A program made the position numbers and the translations under genes. A DNA stretch of 14,846 nucleotides, taken from an uncultured Actinomycetes bacterium (lineage in GTDB: Bacteria > Actinomycetota > Actinomycetes > Nanopelagicales > Nanopelagicaceae). Numbering within the stretch: position 1 is the first letter of the stretch; every line of letters begins with the position of its first letter. Under the pieces are notes generated by a model, which was given only the letters and a program-made list of their open reading frames with translations, had not been told where the DNA came from and made no database searches. The stretch is taken from contig CAIYQS010000048.1 in the NCBI GenBank assembly GCA_903928395.1, positions 1 to 14,846 on the forward strand. The letters run 5' to 3'. Below, piece after piece: positions 6,301-14,518 of this stretch.

Positions 6301-9072
6301 ATGAATTTGGGTATCAAGCTTGTAATTGTGGAATCTCCTGCAAAGGCGCGAAAAATTGGCGCCTTTCTAGGGGATGACTATGTCGTTGAGGCATCCGTCG
6401 GTCATATCCGTGATCTCCCGCAACGCGCCGCCGATATTCCGGCGGAGTACAAGAAAATCCCATGGGCCAAAGAGGGCGTAAACATTGAGGAGGACTTTGC
6501 ACCGCTTTACGTCATTAATCCCGATAAGCGCGCCAAAGTAAATGAGTTGAAAGCGCTCATGAAGAACGCTGATGAACTTATTCTGGCTACAGATGAGGAC
6601 CGCGAGGGCGAAGCGATTGCTTGGCATTTGATAGAGGTGTTACGACCAAAGATTCCGATTAGCCGCATGGTATTCCATGAAATTACAAAGGAAGCGATTC
6701 AAGAAGCGGCCCACAACACTCGCGATCTGGATTATCGCTTAGTTGATGCGCAAGAAACCCGGCGAGTTCTCGATCGACTTTACGGATATCGCCTTTCACC
6801 AGTTCTTTGGAAAAAAGTGATGCCTCGCATCAGTGCAGGCAGGGTGCAGTCTGTCGCCACTCGTCTTATCGTTGAGCGTGAGCGCGAACGGATGGCCTTC
6901 ATCTCTTCCTCATGGTGGGATATTTCTGGCGAAACTGAAGCTAACTTCACCGCTCGTTTAATTTCTCTCGATGGCAAGCGAGTGGCTACCACTAATGATT
7001 TTGATGAGAGCGGTGGTCTTAAAGAACGATCCGCAAGCAATATTTTGCTCTTGGATGAAGCTTCTGCCAATGAATTAACGCAGAATTTGCAGGGCTCTGC
7101 TCTCACAGTTAAGAGTGCAGAAGAATCACCGAGAACTGAACGTCCAAAGGCACCTTTCACGACGTCAACTATGCAACAAGATGCAGGTTCACGATTGGGG
7201 TGGGGCGCCCAACTCACGATGCGAGTTGCCCAGCGCTTATATGAAAATGGTTATATAACGTATATGCGTACCGATTCAGTCACGCTTTCTCAAGCAGCGA
7301 TTGCATCAGCGCGAGCACAAGCGACAGCTTTATATGGCAAAGAGTACATACCGGCTACACCCCGTATTTATGAAGGTAAGACAAAAAATGCGCAGGAAGC
7401 CCATGAGGCTATTCGACCAGCGGGAGAGACTTTTAAGACTCCGGGCGAGTTGGCTCCCGAGTTAAGTCGCGATGAGTTTGCCTTGTACGATCTCATTTGG
7501 AAACGAACCATCGCATCGCAAATGGCTGATGCCAAAAAAGCTCAGATGCGTGTTGATTTTGATGTCACCACCAAAACTGGACGAGCTGCGATATTTCGCG
7601 CCAATGGATCGGTTCTAACATTTCCTGGCTTCTTGGCGGCGTATGAGGAGATTCAAGAAGAAGGCGCTAGTGATGTGCCTGATGAATCAAAGCGACTGCC
7701 TCCGATGAGCGTTGGGGATTCAATAAAAGTAAAGCAATATAACTGCGAGGGTCATGAGACGAAGCCTCCTGCTCGTTACACCGAACCAACCTTGGTGAAA
7801 AAGTTGGAAGAGCTCGGAATTGGTCGCCCCTCGACCTTCGCATCCATCATTAGCACTATCCAAGATCGCGGATATGTCGCAAAACGTGGTCGCGCTTTGG
7901 TGCCTACTTTCCTAGCGTTTAGCGTCACTGGACTACTTGAACAACACTTTTCAAAATTGGTTGACTATGAGTTCACCGCATCAATGGAAGAAGATCTCGA
8001 CAAAATCGCAAACGGTGAAGCGGATCGTGTCGAATGGTTGACGCGCTTTTTCTACGGTCATGATGACGTGCCTGGTTTAGAAGCGCTCGCTTCAGATTTG
8101 GGTGCAATCGATGCACAACAAATCAACACCATGAAAATGGGTCAAGATATTGAAATTCGAGTAGGGCGTTTTGGAGCTTACATACAACAGGGTTATGGAG
8201 ATGATCGAAAGTTCGCAAACGTTCCCGAAAATATGGCACCGGACGAATTAACTCTTCCTGTTGCGATCGAACTTTTAGCGAAACCTTCCGGGGAACGCGT
8301 GCTTGGAGTTGAACCCAGTACGGGATATTCGCTGGTTGCAAAATCAGGACGCTTCGGTCCGTACGTCACCCAAATACTTCCAGAGCCAGAACTAGTAGTA
8401 GATAAGAAGACTGGCGAATTAAAAAAGCCACGAAAGAAGAAAGGTGATGCAAAACCAAAAACTGCCTCACTACTTGCGACGATGTCACTCGACACCATCA
8501 CAATGGATGACGCCCTTAAGTTGATGTCACTTCCTCGAACCTTGGGTGAATATGAAGATGAAACTATTACCGTTCAAAATTCACGTTACGGCCCATACCT
8601 CACTAAAGGAACGGATTCTCGGACACTCACTTCCGAGGATCAACTTTTTACTATTGATCTAGAACAAGCGATAGAAATTTACAAAGAGCCGAAGGTACGT
8701 CGGCGCGGAGTTGCAAAACCTCCACTCAAAGATTTGGGGCTGGATCCCGCCTCCCAGAAATCGGTATTGGTTAAAGATGGCCGCTTTGGTTTGTATGTAA
8801 CCGACGGTGAAACAAATGCGACGCTACGCCGTGGCGATACCGTCGAATTTCTTACGCTGGAGCGCGGAATGGAACTTTTGGCTGGCAGACGTGCGTGGGA
8901 AGCCGAAAACGGTGGAGCGACACGTGTTAAGAAAAAGAGTTCTCGGGTGAGTAAAGCCAAAAAGAGTGCACCGACACTGACCTCCAAGACCGTTCAAGCC
9001 ACGGGTTCTCCCAAGACCAAGAAGAAAGCAGCTTCTGGTAAAGGAAAAGCCACAGTGAGCGCCAGCCTCTAG
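6301..9072 (+). CDS. topA: DNA topoisomerase I (type IA)
   Basis: Relaxes negative supercoils by single-strand cleavage and passage. The 923-residue protein has an N-terminal TOPRIM domain with Glu10 in IVESPAKA and the metal triad in TDEDREGE (Asp98, Asp100, Glu102). The catalytic core includes SAGRVQSVATRL (178-189), the active-site Tyr321 in ITYMRTDS, HEAIRPAG (368-375) and GIGRPSTFASI (506-516). The C-terminal part carries four topoisomerase repeats around VGRFGAYIQ (621), SGRFGPYVT (682), NSRYGPYLT (760) and DGRFGLYVT (826). A Lys-rich tail (about 875-916) replaces the zinc fingers of E. coli TopA, and only one Cys (482) is present; this is the actinobacterial/mycobacterial plan. AGGAG (6293-6297) precedes the ATG by only 3 bases, so a TTG two codons later (6307, 9-base spacing) is an alternative start. 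The fused tmk gene follows after 9 bp. Confidence 0.97.
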   Translation: MNLGIKLVIVESPAKARKIGAFLGDDYVVEASVGHIRDLPQRAADIPAEYKKIPWAKEGVNIEEDFAPLYVINPDKRAKVNELKALMKNADELILATDEDREGEAIAWHLIEVLRPKIPISRMVFHEITKEAIQEAAHNTRDLDYRLVDAQETRRVLDRLYGYRLSPVLWKKVMPRISAGRVQSVATRLIVERERERMAFISSSWWDISGETEANFTARLISLDGKRVATTNDFDESGGLKERSASNILLLDEASANELTQNLQGSALTVKSAEESPRTERPKAPFTTSTMQQDAGSRLGWGAQLTMRVAQRLYENGYITYMRTDSVTLSQAAIASARAQATALYGKEYIPATPRIYEGKTKNAQEAHEAIRPAGETFKTPGELAPELSRDEFALYDLIWKRTIASQMADAKKAQMRVDFDVTTKTGRAAIFRANGSVLTFPGFLAAYEEIQEEGASDVPDESKRLPPMSVGDSIKVKQYNCEGHETKPPARYTEPTLVKKLEELGIGRPSTFASIISTIQDRGYVAKRGRALVPTFLAFSVTGLLEQHFSKLVDYEFTASMEEDLDKIANGEADRVEWLTRFFYGHDDVPGLEALASDLGAIDAQQINTMKMGQDIEIRVGRFGAYIQQGYGDDRKFANVPENMAPDELTLPVAIELLAKPSGERVLGVEPSTGYSLVAKSGRFGPYVTQILPEPELVVDKKTGELKKPRKKKGDAKPKTASLLATMSLDTITMDDALKLMSLPRTLGEYEDETITVQNSRYGPYLTKGTDSRTLTSEDQLFTIDLEQAIEIYKEPKVRRRGVAKPPLKDLGLDPASQKSVLVKDGRFGLYVTDGETNATLRRGDTVEFLTLERGMELLAGRRAWEAENGGATRVKKKSSRVSKAKKSAPTLTSKTVQATGSPKTKKKAASGKGKATVSASL

Positions 9073-9081
9073 GCTTACCCC

Positions 9082-11112
9082 ATGTCTCAGGCGCTGCCAT
9101 ATCCTTCGGCCCCCGCGCAATCGGAATCCCGGAGCGTTTTAGCGATTCCTGCCTTTCGCAAGCTTTGGAAGAGCATGGCCATCTCATCTTTTGGCGACTG
9201 GCTCGGTTTTCTCGCTACGACCGCGCTCGCCTTCGACCTTGGTGGAAACTATAAGACGGCAAACTTTGCTATCGCTGGAGTCTTCATCGTTCGGTTACTC
9301 CCTGCGGTTTTACTAGGTCCGATAGCGGGGGTCATAGCCGACAAATTTGATCGCCGCAGATTGATGATCGTCTGCGACATTCTGCGCTTTGGCCTCTATC
9401 TATCTATACCACTCGTTCATACCTATTTTTGGCTCTATACGGGAACTGCAATCGTCGAGACGGTAACTCTCTTTTGGTCTCCAGCAAAAGAAGCTTCGGT
9501 TCCCAATCTAGTTCCAAAAGACAAACTCGAATCCGCAAATCAAATGACCTTGGTCGCGAGTTACGGAAGCGCTCCCTTTGGTGGAATCATCTTTACTTTG
9601 CTCGCCGGGGTGGCAACAACCATTGCTCCCTTCACCAATCCTCGCTACGCGTCTGCCGCAGATTTAGCACTGTATATCGACTCGATTACCTTCTTATATA
9701 CCGCGTGGGTTGTCTACCAACTTAAAGCTATTCCACGAGGCGCTGCCTCCAAAGGTGCAGTAAATGACAATATCGGCAAATCACTGGTTGATGGCTTTAA
9801 ATTTGTATCCGGATCCAAGGTGATCAGCGGACTCATCATAGGTATGCTCGGTGCTTTCTTTGCCGCAGGAGCCGTAATTGGGCTCGGAAAAACATTTGTT
9901 GGCGATTTAAATGCCGGAGATGCCGCTTACGGAATTCTATTTGTCGCTCTTTTCACCGGGCTAGCACTTGGAATTTGGCTTGGACCTAAAATCTTTGGAC
10001 AGTTTTCTAGGCGACGTATATTTGGAGTTTCACTGACGATCGCCTCGGCTTTTTTGGTGATTTTTTCGCTGGTTTCCAACATAGTTCTTGCGATCTTGAT
10101 GACAATAACTTTAGGAGCATTCGCAGGACTCTCCTTTGTTACTGGTTTTACCTTGCTTGGACTGGAAGTCGAAGATGAAGTCCGAGGGCGAGTCTTTGCC
10201 TTCGTACAGTCATTAACTCGAATTTCCTTGCTTGTTGTTCTTGCACTTGGACCAGTCCTAGCTGCGGTTATCGGACGACACGAATTCACTATTGATAATG
10301 TGCACTTGCATTACAGCGGTGCAGCATTCACGCTCTTTGGAGCTGGAATAATCGGACTCGTTGTCGGCATTTTCTCTTATAAGCGGATGAAAGATCGCCC
10401 TAAAATCTCATTCCTTTCAGACATCAAGGCCGCTTTTCGCGGTGAATTAGGCGGAATTACAGGGCAATCTCACAAGGGAATTTTTATTGCTTTTGAAGGT
10501 GGCGAAGGATCTGGAAAATCCACCCAAGCAGAACTACTAAAGACTTATCTGGTTGGCCTCGGTGAGGATGTACTGGTTACTCGTGAACCCGGTGGAACTG
10601 ACTTAGGAAAGCAACTCCGGAAAATATTGCTTGATCCGAAGACGGGCGAAATTTCTCCTCGCGCAGAAGCCCTCTTATATGCCGCTGATCGCGCAAACCA
10701 TGTTCACTCCCTCATTCAACCAGCGCTTATTCATGGCGAGGTTGTCATCACCGATAGGTATTTAGACTCTTCGATCGCTTATCAAGGAGCAGGTCGAATT
10801 TTGCAACCAAGTGAAGTGGCTCGAATATCTCGATGGGCAACCGAATCCCTCACCCCAAATTTAACAATTATTTTAGATCTTCCGGCCGATATTGGTTTGG
10901 CGAGGTTAAATAGTATTGATCGATTAGAGCAAGAACCTTTAGCTTTTCATGAACGCGTCCGTCGTGAATTCTTAAATTTGGCAAATGTTGACCCTGACCG
11001 ATATTTTGTAGTGGATGGTACTCAGCATGTAGATGCGATTGCTCGCCAGATACAAGATCGAATTTCGCAGATTCCGCAATTGAAAATAAATCGCGAAAAA
11101 TTAAAGAAATAA
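9082..11112 (+). CDS. tmk: MFS transporter-like membrane domain fused to thymidylate kinase
   Basis: The C-terminal domain (about 465-676) is a complete dTMP kinase, making dTDP from dTMP. It has the P-loop EGGEGSGKST (472-481), REPGGTDLG (501-509), a DRY motif in TDRYLDSSIAYQGAG (557-571) and a final VVDGTQ. The first 435 residues look like a major facilitator superfamily protein: FRKLWKSMAISSFGDWLGF (25-43) at the start, the motif A-like GVIADKFDRRRLMI (83-96), and about ten to twelve hydrophobic segments up to about 432. A linker of some 30 residues joins the two. Long dTMP kinases with an MFS-like N-terminus are remembered from Streptomyces and relatives, so the fusion is likely genuine. 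The cargo, if any, is unknown, and the kinase is presumably held at the inner face of the membrane. The stop overlaps holB by one base (TAATG); no clear ribosome-binding site precedes the ATG. Confidence 0.93.
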   Translation: MSQALPYPSAPAQSESRSVLAIPAFRKLWKSMAISSFGDWLGFLATTALAFDLGGNYKTANFAIAGVFIVRLLPAVLLGPIAGVIADKFDRRRLMIVCDILRFGLYLSIPLVHTYFWLYTGTAIVETVTLFWSPAKEASVPNLVPKDKLESANQMTLVASYGSAPFGGIIFTLLAGVATTIAPFTNPRYASAADLALYIDSITFLYTAWVVYQLKAIPRGAASKGAVNDNIGKSLVDGFKFVSGSKVISGLIIGMLGAFFAAGAVIGLGKTFVGDLNAGDAAYGILFVALFTGLALGIWLGPKIFGQFSRRRIFGVSLTIASAFLVIFSLVSNIVLAILMTITLGAFAGLSFVTGFTLLGLEVEDEVRGRVFAFVQSLTRISLLVVLALGPVLAAVIGRHEFTIDNVHLHYSGAAFTLFGAGIIGLVVGIFSYKRMKDRPKISFLSDIKAAFRGELGGITGQSHKGIFIAFEGGEGSGKSTQAELLKTYLVGLGEDVLVTREPGGTDLGKQLRKILLDPKTGEISPRAEALLYAADRANHVHSLIQPALIHGEVVITDRYLDSSIAYQGAGRILQPSEVARISRWATESLTPNLTIILDLPADIGLARLNSIDRLEQEPLAFHERVRREFLNLANVDPDRYFVVDGTQHVDAIARQIQDRISQIPQLKINREKLKK

Positions 11113-12275
11113 TGATGTCAGTTTTTGATTCCATTGTTGATCAGGATGCAACGGTTACCATCCTTAAAGCGGCTGTGGTTGCCGCGAAAAATAATGAAGA
11201 CGAATCTCAGGATATGACACATGCCTGGCTATTTACTGGTCCTCCCGGATCTGGTAGAAGTAACACCGCACTGGCTTTTGCAGCTGCACTTCTTTGCCCG
11301 AATTCTGGATGCAATAATTGCGTTGATTGCACTACGGCGCTACGAGGTGTTCATGCTGATGTGGAACTCATCAAAACCGAAGGACTTTCTATCAAAATTG
11401 ATGAAGTTCGAGAGCTCATAACCCGATCATCATGGGCGCCATCCGTTGCGCGGTATAGGGTGGTGGTGATTGAAGATGCAGATCGACTCACCGAATCCGC
11501 AGCAAATGCTCTGCTTAAAGCGATAGAAGAACCTGGTTTGCGGACAATTTGGCTACTTTGTGCCCCTGCGCTTAGCGATGTGTTGCCAACAATTCGCTCA
11601 AGAACTCGAAATTTAACTTTGCGAACCCCATCAATTTCAGCAGTTACAAGACTTCTTGAGTCGGAGTCAATTCCCCGTCAAACGGCAGAACTTTCAGCAC
11701 GTGCATCTCAAGGCCATATCGGCAGAGCCAGATACCTAGCACTGAATCCGGAAGCACGAACCCGACGTACCGATATTTTGAAACTTCCCCTCACCATTAC
11801 TGACATTGCATCCGCTTTTAAAAGCGCGCAGTCCTTAGTTGACGCGGCTAAACGTGAAGCAGAAGCCGATGCAGAAAAACGCAATGATGCAGAAAGCGCC
11901 GCACTCAAAGAAGCTTGGGGACAACAAGGTACGCGCATGATCCAAGGAGGCGCGAAAGCCCTTAAAGAGTTAGAAAAAGAGCAAAAATCTAGGCAGACAA
12001 GAATGGTGCGCGATTATCTTGATCGTGCGCTCTTGGATATCGCAACTTTTTATCGCGATACATTGTTAGTGCAAAGTGGAGTAAGTGGCGATTTTGTCGC
12101 CGAGAACTCACTCATCAACCAGGATATGGAACGTGAAATTCAGATAATTGCCAGCAGTACCACAGCTCAGACCTCACTGAGAAAATTGGAAGCGATCATG
12201 AAAACGCGCACCAACCTGTCACGTAACGCCGCTCCATTGTTAGCCATCGAAGCGCTTATGGTGCAATTGCGATGA
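11112..12275 (+). CDS. holB: DNA polymerase III subunit delta-prime
   Basis: Clamp-loader subunit that helps load the sliding clamp on primed DNA. The 387-residue protein has an AAA+ fold: Walker A-like GPPGSGRSN (43-51) with Arg for Lys, fitting a subunit that does not hydrolyse ATP; four zinc-binding cysteines (62, 67, 70, 73); VVVIEDADRLTESAANALLKAIEEP (split over 117-141); and the sensor/arginine-finger segment IRSRT (161-165), where the usual SRC reads SRT but the Arg is kept. An Ala/Glu/Lys-rich coiled stretch (about 243-300, with ALKELEKEQKSRQTR) is typical of actinobacterial homologues. The start overlaps the tmk stop by one base, and a second ATG follows immediately (11115). The stop overlaps the next gene by four bases. 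Confidence 0.95.
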   Translation: MMSVFDSIVDQDATVTILKAAVVAAKNNEDESQDMTHAWLFTGPPGSGRSNTALAFAAALLCPNSGCNNCVDCTTALRGVHADVELIKTEGLSIKIDEVRELITRSSWAPSVARYRVVVIEDADRLTESAANALLKAIEEPGLRTIWLLCAPALSDVLPTIRSRTRNLTLRTPSISAVTRLLESESIPRQTAELSARASQGHIGRARYLALNPEARTRRTDILKLPLTITDIASAFKSAQSLVDAAKREAEADAEKRNDAESAALKEAWGQQGTRMIQGGAKALKELEKEQKSRQTRMVRDYLDRALLDIATFYRDTLLVQSGVSGDFVAENSLINQDMEREIQIIASSTTAQTSLRKLEAIMKTRTNLSRNAAPLLAIEALMVQLR

Positions 12276-13753
12276 AACGTCCTCTTATATTTCTGGTGGT
12301 CTCCGCCCTCACCTTAGCTACGTTGACCACGCCTTCCTTCGCAGCGCAAACATGGACTCTAAGTAAATTTCAAAGCCAAACTCTTTCATGGAAACCTTGC
12401 GACGGCGGATTTCAATGCGCCCAGTATCAAGTCCCGATTGATTACAGCCATATAGACAACAACACATTCACATTGCAGGTCATCAAGCACATCGCTAATA
12501 CTCCAAGTAAACGGATTGGTTCCTTAATTATGAATCCGGGTGGTCCTGGTGGCTCTGGAATTCAGTATGTAATGGCCGCCGATTCCATCGTTTCAACAAG
12601 TATCGAGAACGTTTACGATCTGATTGGATTTGACCCGCGCGGAGTCAATTTGTCGCAACCAATTCGCTGCCTCACTGATTCCCAGGAGGACTATTTCCTT
12701 GGCGGGGATGGATCTGTCGAGACCCCTGCGGATTTAGCAAGTGCAATCTCATCTTCAAAATTGATGGCGAGTGCCTGCGCTAAAGCTGCCGGTTCTAAGT
12801 TGGGACACTATTCCACCTTAGATACCGCGAGAGATATGGAAATTTTGCGGATCCTGCTCAAGGAACCAAAACTTAATTACATCGGAAAGTCCTACGGTAC
12901 CTACCTTGGAACTCTATACGCAGCTTTATACCCCAAGACAACTGGACGTATCGTTTTAGATGGAGCGGTCGACCCCAACGTTTCAGAGCGGGACCAAAAT
13001 ATTGCGCAGGCGGTTGGGTTTGATACCGCGCTTAAGTCGTTTGTCGCATCCAATCCCACATTTTCCATCAAGCAGATCCAAAGTTTCTTGCACTCCGCAA
13101 GAACTAAACCTCTTGTGGATCAAAATAAACGCGCGCTCGGGGAGTCATTGGTGGTGACGGGAATAGCAGCCTCACTATATGACCCTGCGAACGGTTGGCC
13201 GCTACTTGCTCGAGCGTTAAGAAGAGCCATAAATTACCAAGATCCATCTGGCTTTTTCTTGTTGGCTGATTCATATAACGATCGAGATCAAAATGGGCAC
13301 TACCTATCCAACCAAACCGATATTTCTGAAATTATTTCTTGCCTAGACTTTAAAGATCCTAGGACGTTGACTCAAATGGAAGCAGATGCAAAAGCCTTTA
13401 GCGTTGCTGCGCCGATATTTGGTCCCTATCTCACCTATTCAGGTTTACCCTGCCTGTATTGGCAGGCCAAGCCAGTTTTGATGCCCTCTTTGACCCATCT
13501 CATTACGAATCCATTGTTGGTCATCGGCACCACTCGTGATCCAGCTACTCCGTACCAATGGGCAAAAGGCCTGCACAAAGCGCTGGTTGATAGCACCCTG
13601 ATTACGCTCAATGGCGATGGTCATACCGGCGCCAACAGAGGGAGTAGTTGCGTCGATAATGCCATGAACAATTATTTGCTTACCGGCAAGGTTCCACCAC
13701 ATGATATTTCCTGCGACACAGATGCGGTGGCAGCAGCAGCGGTTTCCGCCTAA
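12272..13753 (+). CDS. Secreted alpha/beta hydrolase, TAP-like (peptidase family S33-type)
   Basis: Predicted exported serine hydrolase related to the Streptomyces tripeptidyl aminopeptidase (TAP/SlpD/SlpE) group; the substrate is not known, though N-terminal peptide trimming is the family's typical activity. The 493-residue sequence starts with a Sec-type signal peptide: MKR, a hydrophobic core at about 5-19, and a cleavage motif SFA-A at 22-25. There is no lipobox. The oxyanion-hole motif NPGGPGGSG is at 88-96, the nucleophile Ser207 lies in GKSYGTYLG, and Asp423 (TTRDPATPY) and His451 (GDGHTG) complete the triad. The TAP-like C-terminal domain has paired cysteines (for example 394 and 460) that suit an extracytoplasmic enzyme. 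Its ATG overlaps the holB stop (ATGA), so translation is probably coupled although the functions look unrelated. Confidence 0.9.
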   Translation: MKRPLIFLVVSALTLATLTTPSFAAQTWTLSKFQSQTLSWKPCDGGFQCAQYQVPIDYSHIDNNTFTLQVIKHIANTPSKRIGSLIMNPGGPGGSGIQYVMAADSIVSTSIENVYDLIGFDPRGVNLSQPIRCLTDSQEDYFLGGDGSVETPADLASAISSSKLMASACAKAAGSKLGHYSTLDTARDMEILRILLKEPKLNYIGKSYGTYLGTLYAALYPKTTGRIVLDGAVDPNVSERDQNIAQAVGFDTALKSFVASNPTFSIKQIQSFLHSARTKPLVDQNKRALGESLVVTGIAASLYDPANGWPLLARALRRAINYQDPSGFFLLADSYNDRDQNGHYLSNQTDISEIISCLDFKDPRTLTQMEADAKAFSVAAPIFGPYLTYSGLPCLYWQAKPVLMPSLTHLITNPLLVIGTTRDPATPYQWAKGLHKALVDSTLITLNGDGHTGANRGSSCVDNAMNNYLLTGKVPPHDISCDTDAVAAAAVSA

Positions 13754-13787
13754 GCCGAAATCCGTTATCACCTTGTTATAACTTCTG

Positions 13788-13816
13788 CGCCGAGTCAGCA
13801 GACAGCTGGCGTGACT
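13788..13816 (+). terminator. Imperfect stem-loop after the hydrolase gene, possible terminator
   Basis: Two alternative foldings are visible: an outer 5-bp stem AGTCA (13793-13797) with TGACT (13812-13816), or CAGC (13796-13799) with GCTG (13805-13808) extended by CGC/GCG across a bulge. Only a short TTT follows. It lies 35 bases beyond the stop at 13753 and could end the topA-tmk-holB-hydrolase unit, but the structure is interrupted and the T-run poor. Confidence 0.25.
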
Positions 13817-13856
13817 TTGGTAAAGAGCACCCCTTGGAATACGGCATTATTTCCCT

Positions 13857-14501
13857 ATGCGCTTAGACCATGTTTCTTATGTAACCAGTCATGACCAACT
13901 CTCCGACACAGTTCAACGTTTGGGTTCCACGTTGGGAACAACTTTTGTTGATGGTGGGATTCACCCACGTTTTGGTACTAGAAACTTTACGGCCCCGCTT
14001 CACAACGGACATTATCTTGAAGTTGTGTGTCCACTAGATCATCCTGCAACTGATAGCAATGCATTTGGTCGCGCAGTCTCTATGCGCGCAAACGAAGGCG
14101 GAGGTTGGTTAACGTGGGTACTTTCAACAGAGGACATCAAGCCAATCGAGAATCGCATTGGTCGTCCTGCGGCTGAAGGTCACCGCAGAAAGCCAGATGG
14201 AACAGATTTGCGCTGGAAACAAATTGGCATTCTTGATGTTTTACAAGATAAGCAATTGCCATTTTTTATCGAATGGTTAACGACAGATCACCCATCCAAG
14301 GATGGAGTCGCCACTGCGACAATTACAAAAGTGGAATTTTCTGGAGATAAAGAAAGAATTAGGGAATACGCCGGAGCTGAAGTTGTCGACGCAATTGGCG
14401 AAGTAGAAATTATTTGGGTCGATCCATCAGCCAACGACGGTGAGACTGGAATAGTTGCGGTCTACCTACAAACTCCGTCAGGTGAAGTTCGCGTCGATTA
14501 A
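13857..14501 (+). CDS. VOC-superfamily protein with glyoxalase-like domain
   Basis: A 214-residue cytoplasmic protein of the vicinal oxygen chelate superfamily, most like the Glyoxalase_3-type domain common in actinobacteria. The N-terminal module starts LDHVSYVT (3-10), with His5 as a likely metal ligand, and runs through GTRNFTAPL and HYLEVVCPLDHP (52-63) with Glu55. The second half has GGWLTWVLST (82-91), a central WKQIGIL stretch (120-126) and FFIEW (136-140) with Glu139, fitting the paired beta-alpha-beta-beta-beta layout. Neither reaction nor substrate can be inferred; members with this domain are mostly uncharacterised. The ATG at 13857 has no Shine-Dalgarno sequence, and the 103-bp gap before it makes it its own transcription unit. 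It ends directly against the stop of the convergent gene. Confidence 0.8.
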   Translation: MRLDHVSYVTSHDQLSDTVQRLGSTLGTTFVDGGIHPRFGTRNFTAPLHNGHYLEVVCPLDHPATDSNAFGRAVSMRANEGGGWLTWVLSTEDIKPIENRIGRPAAEGHRRKPDGTDLRWKQIGILDVLQDKQLPFFIEWLTTDHPSKDGVATATITKVEFSGDKERIREYAGAEVVDAIGEVEIIWVDPSANDGETGIVAVYLQTPSGEVRVD

Positions 14502-14518
14502 TCAGTTTGCTTGATTAA
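14498..14518. terminator. Palindrome spanning two convergent stop codons, possible bidirectional terminator
   Basis: Perfect 7-base arms TTAATCA (14498-14504) and TGATTAA (14512-14518) surround a 7-base loop. The left arm contains the stop codon of the plus-strand gene (14499-14501) and of the minus-strand gene (14502-14504). The stem is AT-rich and therefore weak, and CTTTAAA follows on the plus strand. Its placement suggests shared transcription termination, but this is inference. Confidence 0.33.

Noticed and set aside
10440..10500. Separate internal start for thymidylate kinase within the fusion
   Set aside because: No ATG, GTG or TTG with a ribosome-binding site at the right place before GIFIAFEGG; the frame is continuous with the membrane domain.
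13445..13771. 108-codon minus-strand open frame over the end of the hydrolase gene
   Set aside because: Antisense to the conserved Asp and His triad region of the hydrolase; no ribosome-binding site or family features.
13754..13856. Promoter or RNA gene in the gap before the glyoxalase-like gene
   Set aside because: No convincing -35/-10 pair, tRNA-like fold or riboswitch pattern; only the imperfect stem-loop listed as a possible terminator.
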